In this document: positions 49,117 through 57,544 of the stretch, one piece after another
Numbering within the stretch: the stretch's first letter is position 1
Layout of the letters: every line of letters starts with the position of its first letter
From: an uncultured Prevotellaceae bacterium
Lineage (GTDB): Bacteria > Bacteroidota > Bacteroidia > Bacteroidales > Bacteroidaceae
DNA: 64,000 nucleotides
Direction: 5' to 3'
Assembly: GCA_902778255.1 (NCBI GenBank)
Contig: CACYXD010000016.1
Location: 5,144 to 69,143 of the forward strand
Notes under the pieces: model-generated
Told to the model about the DNA's origin: nothing
The model's database searches: none
The model's input: only the letters and a program-made list of their open reading frames with translations
Position numbers and translations under genes: made by a program

Positions 49117-51105
49117 ATGAAAAAGACCATGCTTATGTTTACGCTCCTGACCTGTGCAGCAACGGTCATGGCGCAACCCCGTACAAATAACGACGGGACA
49201 GTGACTTTTAAATACAAGAACGACTCGGCAAAGAACGTCCTGGTTGATGTACAGTTTGCCGGTCGTAAGGAGATGATGCGCGGTGCAGACGGCACATGGA
49301 CGGTAACGCTCGGTCCTGCCGCACCCGATATGTATCCTTATTGCTTTATCGTAGATGGCATCAGCGTGATGGATCCCGAGAATCCACAGTATTTCCCCAA
49401 CGAGGGCTTTAAGAACAGCCTGTTGGAGATTCCAGCGAAGGAGAGTCCGCTGCCCCACGACATCCTTGAGGTCTCTCATGGCCGTGTGGAATACGTACAC
49501 TACTACTCTAAGAGTCTGGGGGCTACCAACAACGCCGTAGTCTATCTGCCACCAAGCTATATGATGGATCAGCAGAAGAGATATCCCGTTTTCTACCTGA
49601 TTAGCGGCACAACGGATACAGAGGAGGTTTATTACAAAGTAGGACGTGTGAACTACATCCTGGACAACCTGCTGGCCGAGGATAAAGCCAAGGAGATGAT
49701 TGTAGTGATGCCATACGGCAATCCGTCGAAATTAAAGCTTCCCGATGCACCCACTACCGTTCCTGGCGCAACGACCAAGGAGCGCTCAGAGCCCTTGGCC
49801 GCCCAGATGCGCTTTGGCGGTGATGTGTTCAGCAAGGATCTGATCAACGACCTGATGCCTTATATCGAGAACAACTACCGCACCAAGAACGATCGCGACA
49901 GTCGTGCCATCGGTGGTTTCTCACGTGGTGGCAACCAGGCTTTGTTCAATGGTCTGACGAATTTGGATAAGTTCTCGTATCTCTGCTCCTACAGTTCGTT
50001 CACATCTACTGATATTCCCGATGTCTATGACAAGGCAGCCGATACCAACAAGAAGATTCACCTGTTCTGGCTGGGCGTGGGTACGGATGACTTTCTCTAT
50101 GGCAATGCACGCGACTATATGCAGTTCCTTGACGACAAGGGAATCAAGAGCGTGAAGGAGTTTACTACCGACAAATTCGGTCATACCTGGATGAACGCCA
50201 AGTATTTCCTCTATAAGACCCTGCCTTTGCTTTTCAACAAGAAAGCTGCCGAGGCTGCTATGAAAGCCGGACAGCCCGCTCCCGCCAAGACAGGCAAAGA
50301 ACAGCAGTTCACACCTGGCGTGATGGCCCGTCTGTTCCCTCGTCCCATCATTTCACCTGAATACACACCTGATGGCATCACCTTCCGCTTCAAGGCTCCT
50401 GAGGCCAAGAAAGTGCTGCTGGATTGCGAGATGCTGCAAGACTATATCACGTTGGAGCGTGACTCCGACGGTGTATGGAGCACCACGCTCAAGGATTATA
50501 TCTTCGAGACCTTCAAATACTGTTTCGTAGTGGATGGTACACCTGTCTGCGACCCAAGCAATATGTATCTGTCGCCCGATAAAGGCTTTAAGTACAGTAT
50601 AGCCGACAACCCGAATCTACCGTTCAACTTCGCCTCACAGGGCGAGATAGAGCACGGCCGTGTGTCATACGACCTAGAGCGTCATGAGGCTTGGTACACC
50701 TCGCCCATGCCACGTAATGTAATGACGATGCCTGTCTTCATCCAGTTGGTACCTGGCGAGGGTGACACCATGGAGAGTTGGTTTAAGACTGGCGGAGCCG
50801 ATGCCATTGCCGACAGACTTCTTGCCGACAAGAAGACGAAGCCATGTATCATCACCACCAGCGCCCTCGAATTCATGCAGGGAGCTCCTCAGATGCCCGG
50901 CTTCAATCTCAACATACGCACACTGCGTGCCGATGACTATCCCACGTGGACACAGCGCCGTCGTGCGCTTGTAAAGCTGTTGCTCGACATAGGCCGCGAG
51001 CAGCCACAGCAGTTCCCTGGTTTCGGTGGTGGTAGGCCTGGCGGCTTTGGTGGTGGCAGACCTGGTGGCTTCGGAGGCGGTGGCCAATTTGGTGGCCCAC
51101 AGTAA
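49117..51105 (+). CDS. CE1-like esterase with second degenerate half and glycine-rich tail
   Basis: A 662-aa secreted protein (signal ending TVMA, then Gln). First half: an Ig-like glycogen-debranching-type N domain (about 20-115) and an esterase D/CE1 hydrolase (about 120-375) with nucleophile S269 in GGFSRGGNQAL and a likely His in FGHTWMNAK. Second half: another Ig-like domain (about 385-500), then an incomplete esterase-like region without a GxSxG motif (about 520-635). The last 30 residues are Gly/Arg/Pro/Phe repeats (GFGGGRPGGFGGG). Feruloyl or acetyl esterase on xylan is likely from family and operon. Confidence 0.88.
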   Translation: MKKTMLMFTLLTCAATVMAQPRTNNDGTVTFKYKNDSAKNVLVDVQFAGRKEMMRGADGTWTVTLGPAAPDMYPYCFIVDGISVMDPENPQYFPNEGFKNSLLEIPAKESPLPHDILEVSHGRVEYVHYYSKSLGATNNAVVYLPPSYMMDQQKRYPVFYLISGTTDTEEVYYKVGRVNYILDNLLAEDKAKEMIVVMPYGNPSKLKLPDAPTTVPGATTKERSEPLAAQMRFGGDVFSKDLINDLMPYIENNYRTKNDRDSRAIGGFSRGGNQALFNGLTNLDKFSYLCSYSSFTSTDIPDVYDKAADTNKKIHLFWLGVGTDDFLYGNARDYMQFLDDKGIKSVKEFTTDKFGHTWMNAKYFLYKTLPLLFNKKAAEAAMKAGQPAPAKTGKEQQFTPGVMARLFPRPIISPEYTPDGITFRFKAPEAKKVLLDCEMLQDYITLERDSDGVWSTTLKDYIFETFKYCFVVDGTPVCDPSNMYLSPDKGFKYSIADNPNLPFNFASQGEIEHGRVSYDLERHEAWYTSPMPRNVMTMPVFIQLVPGEGDTMESWFKTGGADAIADRLLADKKTKPCIITTSALEFMQGAPQMPGFNLNIRTLRADDYPTWTQRRRALVKLLLDIGREQPQQFPGFGGGRPGGFGGGRPGGFGGGGQFGGPQ

Positions 51106-51129
51106 ATCAGAATACGAAACGATATCAAG

Positions 51130-53574
51130 ATGAAACCTTCATTAAAAACCTTTTTCGCTGGCTCACTCATGGTCTGTCTTTCTACGACAGCCATGGCGCA
51201 GCCGCAAGTATATGACCAAGAGAATACAGGCAGCCGTTATGCTTTGAAGAAGTTTACGGCACCTGATAAACTGCCAGTTATCCGCGAACTGCCTGATGCT
51301 CTTGAGGGAGTCAACAGTTTTGAGGACTGGGAGCGCCGTCGCAACGAGATTGGCTCTCTCATCCAGCATTACGGCATCGGCGAAAAACCGGCTGTAAAGA
51401 CAAAACAGGTGAAAGCCCGCATGGTAGGTGACACGCTGATAGTAGATGTCTCCGTGGGCAAAGAAACGCTGACACTCAAGTCACAGATTCGCTATCCGAA
51501 GGTTGGCCAGCCCCCCTATGCGCTGATGATTGGCACGGATATGATTGCCCTACCCCGCCAACTTTTCGAAGACAGACCTATTGCCACCACAACCTTCTCG
51601 TCGGCACAGGTCAACGATTATAAGCAGTTTGGCAAGCATCACGACCGCGGTGAGCACAACTTCGACCGTCTGTATCCCAAACTGAAGGACAACGGTGCCT
51701 ACAGCGAATGGGCTTGGGGCATGAGCCGACTTATTGACGGATTGCAGCAACTGGGACCAGAGATCACAAAGATAGACACCCGTCGTATTGGTGTCACAGG
51801 CTGTTCTTACGCAGGAAAGATGGCTCTCTATTGTAGTGCCTTTGATGAGCGTATCGCCCTGACCATTGCACAAGAGCCTGGAGGAGGCGGTGCTGCAGCT
51901 TGGCGCAAGTCGCATGAGTTGACATTAGCAGGCAAGAATCTGGAGAACATTGACAAGACCGACTATCACTGGTTCCTCGAGAGTCAGAAAGAGAACTTCC
52001 GTGGTGACAGTGTTTATCGTCTGCCCTACGACCAGCATGAGCTCTGCGCGATGATCTGTCCTCGCGCCCTCCTGCTGCTGGGTAATCCCGACTACGAATG
52101 GCTGGCCGATTCTTCGATGAAGGTATCAGCAGAAGCTGCAAAAAAAGTTTGGGAGAAATTCGGCATAGCCGATCGTATGGGCTGCGATATCATCGGAGGT
52201 CACGGTCATTGCCAGTTGCCCCAGAGTCAATACCCCATCGTACAGGCTTATATCGACAAGTTCCTCTTGAATGGAAAGCCTTGGAGCAAGGGCGGTTTCG
52301 AGACCAAGCGCTATCGTAACCTCTTTGCAGAGGCTGGTCACAGTCGCGAGGATGTGGACAAAAGACTACAGGAGGTTTTCAACAATGTGTTCTATGGCCC
52401 CAACAAGGTCTATTTCGAGGTAGGCGACTCCATGGGCTATATCTCTGACATCAAGAACCACGACGCACGTACCGAGGGTATGTCCTACGGTATGATGATT
52501 GCCGTACAGATGGATAAAAAGGATATCTTCGATCGTCTATGGCGCTGGAGTAAGAAATACATGCATCATCAGGACGGCCCCCGCAAGGGATATTTCGCTT
52601 GGAGCTGCAAGACCGATGGCACACGCAATGCCGAGGGTGCAGCCAGCGATGGCGAGCTCTATTACATCACCTCGCTCATCTTTGCCTCCAACCGTTGGGG
52701 CAATGATACAGGCATCAACTACAAGGCCGAGGCGCAGCATATCCTGAATAGCATCCAGCCTCGCGAATATACTGTGGAAGGCGGTTTCCCTGCCTTCGGT
52801 GGCTTTGCTCCTCAGCAACAAGGCCCGCGCCAGATTTACCTCATTGACCCTACTACCCGCCTGATTACTTTTACCCCCGATGGTTTCGGCCAGCGTTTCA
52901 CTGACCCCAGTTACCATATCCCAGCCTTTTATGAGGTATGGGCCCGCTGGGCCGATGACGGACGTGCCGACCTCTGGCTCGACTGCGCCGCCAAGAGCCG
53001 TGAGTTCCTGCACAAGTGCATCAACGACACCACGGGCCTAAATCCCGATATGTGTCAGTACGACGGTTCTTTGATGCAGATGCCCTCTTTCCGTCGCCCA
53101 TCACCCAACAACCAACAATCATCACCTGCCACCCAGCCGCGCAATGGCGGATCCAACTTCCGCTACGACTCTTGGCGTGTACCCATGAACATAGCACTGG
53201 ATTATGAGTGGAGTTGTGCCGACCGCGAATGGCAGCAGCAGTATGGCGAGAAGATACAGAACTTCCTCTACGCTCAAGGCATTGACACATTTGTCGATCA
53301 GTATCGTGTGGATGGCAGTCTGCCTGAGGGTAATGAGATCCTCCAGGCGGGCGGCTTCCGCAAACTGCGCCATAGCATTGGACTAGTGGCCACCTCAGCT
53401 GCCGCCTCCGTGCTCTGTCAGCATGAGAAGAAGCACGAATTCATCGAAGCATTGTGGAATGCTAGTCACGAACCTTTCGATGACGGCTATTTCGATGCCT
53501 ACTACGATGGACTATTGCGTCTCTTCGCCTTTATGCACCTGAGCGGAAACTATCAGGTGATATTTCCAAAATAA
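51130..53574 (+). CDS. CE15 glucuronoyl esterase - GH8 xylan exo-hydrolase fusion
   Basis: An 814-aa secreted two-enzyme protein (signal ending TAMA, then Gln). The CE15 domain (about 45-385) has nucleophile S226 in GVTGCSYAGKMAL, acidic residue E249 in AQEPGGGG and a His in GGHGHCQLPQSQ; such enzymes cut ester bonds between xylan glucuronic acid and lignin. The GH8 domain (about 395-814) has catalytic acid E449 in ARTEGMSYGMM and D507 in AASDGELYYITSL, resembling reducing-end xylose-releasing exo-oligoxylanases. CE15-GH8 fusions are known in Bacteroidota. Residues about 657-668 come from a 7-bp repeat. Confidence 0.92.
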   Translation: MKPSLKTFFAGSLMVCLSTTAMAQPQVYDQENTGSRYALKKFTAPDKLPVIRELPDALEGVNSFEDWERRRNEIGSLIQHYGIGEKPAVKTKQVKARMVGDTLIVDVSVGKETLTLKSQIRYPKVGQPPYALMIGTDMIALPRQLFEDRPIATTTFSSAQVNDYKQFGKHHDRGEHNFDRLYPKLKDNGAYSEWAWGMSRLIDGLQQLGPEITKIDTRRIGVTGCSYAGKMALYCSAFDERIALTIAQEPGGGGAAAWRKSHELTLAGKNLENIDKTDYHWFLESQKENFRGDSVYRLPYDQHELCAMICPRALLLLGNPDYEWLADSSMKVSAEAAKKVWEKFGIADRMGCDIIGGHGHCQLPQSQYPIVQAYIDKFLLNGKPWSKGGFETKRYRNLFAEAGHSREDVDKRLQEVFNNVFYGPNKVYFEVGDSMGYISDIKNHDARTEGMSYGMMIAVQMDKKDIFDRLWRWSKKYMHHQDGPRKGYFAWSCKTDGTRNAEGAASDGELYYITSLIFASNRWGNDTGINYKAEAQHILNSIQPREYTVEGGFPAFGGFAPQQQGPRQIYLIDPTTRLITFTPDGFGQRFTDPSYHIPAFYEVWARWADDGRADLWLDCAAKSREFLHKCINDTTGLNPDMCQYDGSLMQMPSFRRPSPNNQQSSPATQPRNGGSNFRYDSWRVPMNIALDYEWSCADREWQQQYGEKIQNFLYAQGIDTFVDQYRVDGSLPEGNEILQAGGFRKLRHSIGLVATSAAASVLCQHEKKHEFIEALWNASHEPFDDGYFDAYYDGLLRLFAFMHLSGNYQVIFPK
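53100..53134. repeat. 7-bp repeat inside the GH8 domain
   Basis: ATCACCC, AACAACC, AACAATC, ATCACCT, GCCACCC in register, encoding SPNNQQSSPATQ in a GH8 loop. Confidence 0.78.
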
Positions 53575-53586
53575 AGATTTTACTCT

Positions 53587-55851
53587 CTACAGCGGATCAA
53601 CATCGTAGTAAACCTGTAGGGAGGCGTAGCGCTTGTCCTGTAACATTTGTTGCTGGGCAAGCGTTAGATATTGGCGCACGCGAGGCATGTCAATACCATT
53701 TTCGAGCTTTATCACCAGTTTACGGATGCTCAATGTCTTGACACGTGCCACAGCAGGTTTATCTGGACCCAGCACACGATCGCCAAACCATTGGCGCAGT
53801 CGAGAAGCAAGTTCAATGCCTGCCGTATTCACCACATCATCCTTCGTATGTTTCAGATAGACATAGATGAGCCGGTAATAAGGAGGATAGTGAAAGAGTT
53901 GCCGCTCCTCTAGAAGATTTTGAGAGAACTGCTCAAAATCATTATGCACCACCTGTTGGATAATGGGCTGTTCGGGATTCTTTGTCTGCAGGATGACCAA
54001 GCCCTGACGTCCCTTACGACCAGCACGTCCGCTAACCTGTGCCATCATCATATAGGCATGTTCAAAGGCACGAAAATCGGGCTGATTGAGCATGGCATCG
54101 GCATCAAGGATACCGACCACGCTGACCTTATCAAAATCAAGTCCTTTACTAATCATCTGCGTACCAATCAGCAAGTTGGTACGACCCGCAGAGAAGTCGG
54201 TGATTAGGCGCTCATAAGCATTACGAGTACGGGTGGTATCAAGATCCATACGCGCCACACGTGCTTCTGGAAAGATGTCTCGAATCTGGTCTTCTATCTT
54301 CTCCGTGCCATAGCCACGTCCCTGCAACTCCTTACTGCCACAGGCAGGACACTCCGCAGGCACTTGGTAAGTAAAACCGCAATAGTGACAAGAGAGTTGG
54401 TTCATGTTACGATGCAGCGTCAAACTGACGTCACAGTGTTGACAACGCGGCACCCAGCCACACCGCTTACACTCAATCATCGGTGCCCAGCCTCGTCGGT
54501 TCTGAAATAGGATGGCCTGTTCACCACGCGCAAGAGCCTGACGCACAGTAGCTAACAGAACTGGTGAAAAAGGACCATGCATCATCTTGCGACGCTGCAA
54601 ATCGCGCGTATCAACGATTTGTATCTCAGGCAACTGAATGCCCTGGTAGCGTTCAGTCAGTGACACATAGCCGTATTTCCCCGTCTGTGAATTATAATAG
54701 CTCTCCATTGAAGGGGTTGCAGTACCTAACAATGTCTTAGCCCCCAGCATAATTGCCGCACTCCTTGCATGATACCTTGGCATGGGATCCTGCTGTTTGT
54801 AAGAGGTCTCATGTTCCTCATCTACGATAACGAGTCCAAGCCGTTGAAAAGGAAGAAATACGGCACTGCGGGCACCAAGGATGACATCGTAGGGATTCTG
54901 CGAGAGTTGCTTCTGCCAAATCTCCACACGCTCGGCATCACTATATTTGGAATGATAGATACCCAGACAATTGCCAAAGACCCGCTGCAGACGCTGCATC
55001 ATCTGAACGGTAAGAGCAATCTCAGGCATGAGGAAAAGTACCTGACGATGCTGTTCTAACTCACGCTGAATAAGATGAATGTATATCTCTGTTTTTCCAC
55101 TTGAGGTGACCCCATGCAGCAATGTGACCTGCTTTTTCATAAACGACAGCAGAATTTGATTATAGGCATCCTGCTGGGCATGACTCAAAGGCTTGATATG
55201 TTCAGGGTGAGGAGTGCCTCCCTGATTCAGTCGGCCCACCTCCACCTCGTACGTCTCCAACATTCCACGCTTCACTAACAGGTTTATCGTAGGAAGTGTT
55301 GCCTCAGAGGCGTTCATCAGTTCCTCACGGGTAATCTCTACCACTGGTTCACGACATACATTCCCCTCAATAGTATCCCAATGCGACAGTGAGAGATAGG
55401 CAATCAGGACATCACGCTGTTTGGTTGCACGTGCCAGCATATTCAGTGCCACATGGAGCGTAGGCTCATTCTGGTAGTTGGGGGTAAGTCGAATAAAGGT
55501 TTCCGTACGGGGTTTATAGCCTTCCTCGGCCTTTAACCCTGCGGGGAGGGCAGCCTTATAGACCTCACCAACAGGCGACATATAATAAGAAGATATCCAC
55601 TGCCAAAACTTTAATTGGCCAGATAGCAAAATCGGTTGTTTATCAACAATAACGGAAATGGGCTTTACCTCATAATCCTGCGGTTTCTCATCATGAAGAC
55701 GGGCAATGACGCCCACATAGTTTTTATTTCGTCCAAAAGGGACAATGACGCGTAACCCTTCGACCACGCGTCCTTGAGCCTCGGCTGGGATGGCATATGT
55801 AAAAGAGCCATCAAGAGGCACTGGGAGTATTACGTCTGCATAAAGACTCAT
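53587..55851 (-). CDS. priA: Primosomal protein N' (replication restart helicase)
   Basis: A 754-aa DNA helicase that reloads the replisome at stalled forks. I start it at the ATG at 55851 (MSLYADVILPVPLDGSFTYA); this overlaps the stop of the upstream barrel gene by one base (TGATG). The N-terminal DNA-binding domain is followed by helicase motifs: Walker A GVTSSGKTEIYI, DEEHETSYKQ for motif II and MAQVSGRAGR for motif VI. The zinc-binding Cys pairs are in CKRCGWVPRCQHCD and CHYCGFTYQVPAECPACGS. It is the last gene of the T9SS run. Confidence 0.96.
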   Translation of the reverse strand: MSLYADVILPVPLDGSFTYAIPAEAQGRVVEGLRVIVPFGRNKNYVGVIARLHDEKPQDYEVKPISVIVDKQPILLSGQLKFWQWISSYYMSPVGEVYKAALPAGLKAEEGYKPRTETFIRLTPNYQNEPTLHVALNMLARATKQRDVLIAYLSLSHWDTIEGNVCREPVVEITREELMNASEATLPTINLLVKRGMLETYEVEVGRLNQGGTPHPEHIKPLSHAQQDAYNQILLSFMKKQVTLLHGVTSSGKTEIYIHLIQRELEQHRQVLFLMPEIALTVQMMQRLQRVFGNCLGIYHSKYSDAERVEIWQKQLSQNPYDVILGARSAVFLPFQRLGLVIVDEEHETSYKQQDPMPRYHARSAAIMLGAKTLLGTATPSMESYYNSQTGKYGYVSLTERYQGIQLPEIQIVDTRDLQRRKMMHGPFSPVLLATVRQALARGEQAILFQNRRGWAPMIECKRCGWVPRCQHCDVSLTLHRNMNQLSCHYCGFTYQVPAECPACGSKELQGRGYGTEKIEDQIRDIFPEARVARMDLDTTRTRNAYERLITDFSAGRTNLLIGTQMISKGLDFDKVSVVGILDADAMLNQPDFRAFEHAYMMMAQVSGRAGRKGRQGLVILQTKNPEQPIIQQVVHNDFEQFSQNLLEERQLFHYPPYYRLIYVYLKHTKDDVVNTAGIELASRLRQWFGDRVLGPDKPAVARVKTLSIRKLVIKLENGIDMPRVRQYLTLAQQQMLQDKRYASLQVYYDVDPL

Positions 55852-56486
55852 CAGAAAATATATGCAACAGAAAGGAGCCACGAACTTGACGTGGTCTTAG
55901 AACTCTTCATCTTCGTTTTCGAGCCGCTCACCGTCTCATTCCAAGTCATATCGGCTGTTTTACCAATAGGAATCTGATAGTAAACGATAGCTTCCAAATG
56001 ATGACCTATCGAAGCGCCCAAGCCAAAATCCATGCCCACCTTTGTGTCTTGCAAAGAGAAATATTTATCCAGGTTTTTCTTATCCTGCCACTCAAACGTG
56101 GACTGACCGATATTGAAGGACAACTGCGGGCCAGCCGTCAAGAACACGCTGCCAAAATCCATGATACTGGCACCATAACGTACATGTGCAGGAATAGCCA
56201 ACGTCTGTTGGTTAATCGACTCATCTTCAACTTTCAGCGTACGCTGATTATACAAACCTGATATATCAACACTCAAGCCTGGCACCATTGTTGGAATAAC
56301 AAATGTGGGACCGATAAAGAACCCCATGCGGTTTGACTTGTCGAACACATCATTAGTAAATTCCATATTCACCACGTCAACACCACCCTTCACGCCAAAG
56401 TAAAGGCCTTGAGCCGATGAAGGCATGGCCAGCAGCCATGCCATTATTACCGTTATAGCTAACAGGCTTCTCCTACGCATAAGCAC
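55851..56486 (-). CDS. PorT-like outer-membrane beta-barrel protein
   Basis: A 211-aa protein with a signal peptide (LLAITVIMAWLLAMPSSA, then Gln). The mature part is an eight-strand-type outer-membrane barrel (starting LYFGVKGGVDVVNM and ending WLLSVAYIF) of the porin/PorT family. It lies 3 nt after the PorN-type gene and overlaps priA by one base. The position suggests a link to type IX secretion, where a PorT protein is required, but small barrels of this fold are common, so the assignment is tentative. Confidence 0.8.
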   Translation of the reverse strand: MLMRRRSLLAITVIMAWLLAMPSSAQGLYFGVKGGVDVVNMEFTNDVFDKSNRMGFFIGPTFVIPTMVPGLSVDISGLYNQRTLKVEDESINQQTLAIPAHVRYGASIMDFGSVFLTAGPQLSFNIGQSTFEWQDKKNLDKYFSLQDTKVGMDFGLGASIGHHLEAIVYYQIPIGKTADMTWNETVSGSKTKMKSSKTTSSSWLLSVAYIF

Positions 56487-56489
56487 AAA

Positions 56490-57530
56490 CTAATGACGCT
56501 GACGTCGTACAGAAACCCTGGGGGCCGATGAAGAGCTCTTTGATGGAGAGGCTGACGCCTTGGCCGTCTTGGTGCGAGCCTGACGCTTTTGTTTCTCTAC
56601 TTTTTGTTTTTGGGCAACATCACCATTAGAGATGCTGTCAGCAGAGTCATGCTGTTCTCTGTTACTTCCAAAGATATTATTACGGAAAGCGTCTAACTCT
56701 GCCTCAATACGTTTCTGCTCAGCAGATAGCTTCGTAGAATCATTGCCAACTATCTGTGCCAAAGTTTTACCCTGACTATTGTTGGTCTTGTAAATCTTTC
56801 CTTTGTAATGGTTCATCGTAAAGTAGTCATCGAGATTAACCAACGAGGCATCATTTCTCTCACTCATTCTCACCGACTGACGACTCAGGTAAGGCTCCAC
56901 ATCAGAATACTTCACCCAGAAAAGAGGGTACTTGGCTGCCTCGCCTCCAAAATCATCCTCGCGAAGCATCACAGGACAGAAGGCCTGCACCTTGATATGG
57001 AATGAGGAATTAGCCTGATCGTAATAGGCGCTCTCTTTCAGATAGTAGATTTTCACCTCAGCCGATGGAATATCACTGTTGTCCACCTTCAATTTTCCAC
57101 CATTTTCCTCATAGAAAATATGATAGTTGTCTAAGATGGTCTTCATGTCAACTTTTGCCGTAGCATCAAGCACCTCATTACCGTCCAGGCGGTACTCGTA
57201 AACGGGGATATAGCCACCAAGCGCCAACTTAAACACATAGGTAAAGAGGTTCATCTGCTTGCCTATTGGTTCAACAGGGAAATAAAGGCCTGAGTTGGGC
57301 TCATCATCAAGATTGACCTCACGATAGATATCTCGACGCCACACCACATTCTCAGGCATATCCAATGCCGTGGGATACTGTAGCTGCATACGACGGGTCA
57401 TACCCTGCGTATTAGACGACTGCTGTTTCTGCTCTGTCGTTTTATTCTGCTGTACGCGACTTTTCTTTGGCTGTGCAGATACCGTACCTGCTGCCAGCAC
57501 TATCATCAATAAGAACAAAAGTCTTTTCAT
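56490..57530 (-). CDS. porN: T9SS protein PorN/GldN
   Basis: A 346-aa periplasmic protein (signal ending GTVSA, then Gln). The core (about 55-290) matches the GldN/PorN family, with ENVVWRRDIYREVNLDDEPN, a typical opening, and NHYKGKIYKTNNSQGKTLAQI near its end. In characterised systems PorN forms an outer-membrane-attached ring with the lipoprotein PorK. The C-terminal 40 residues are Lys/Arg/Ser/Ala-rich and look disordered. Order porP-K-L-M-N is conserved here. Confidence 0.93.
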   Translation of the reverse strand: MKRLLFLLMIVLAAGTVSAQPKKSRVQQNKTTEQKQQSSNTQGMTRRMQLQYPTALDMPENVVWRRDIYREVNLDDEPNSGLYFPVEPIGKQMNLFTYVFKLALGGYIPVYEYRLDGNEVLDATAKVDMKTILDNYHIFYEENGGKLKVDNSDIPSAEVKIYYLKESAYYDQANSSFHIKVQAFCPVMLREDDFGGEAAKYPLFWVKYSDVEPYLSRQSVRMSERNDASLVNLDDYFTMNHYKGKIYKTNNSQGKTLAQIVGNDSTKLSAEQKRIEAELDAFRNNIFGSNREQHDSADSISNGDVAQKQKVEKQKRQARTKTAKASASPSKSSSSAPRVSVRRQRH

Positions 57531-57544
57531 ATCTTCAACTTCTA

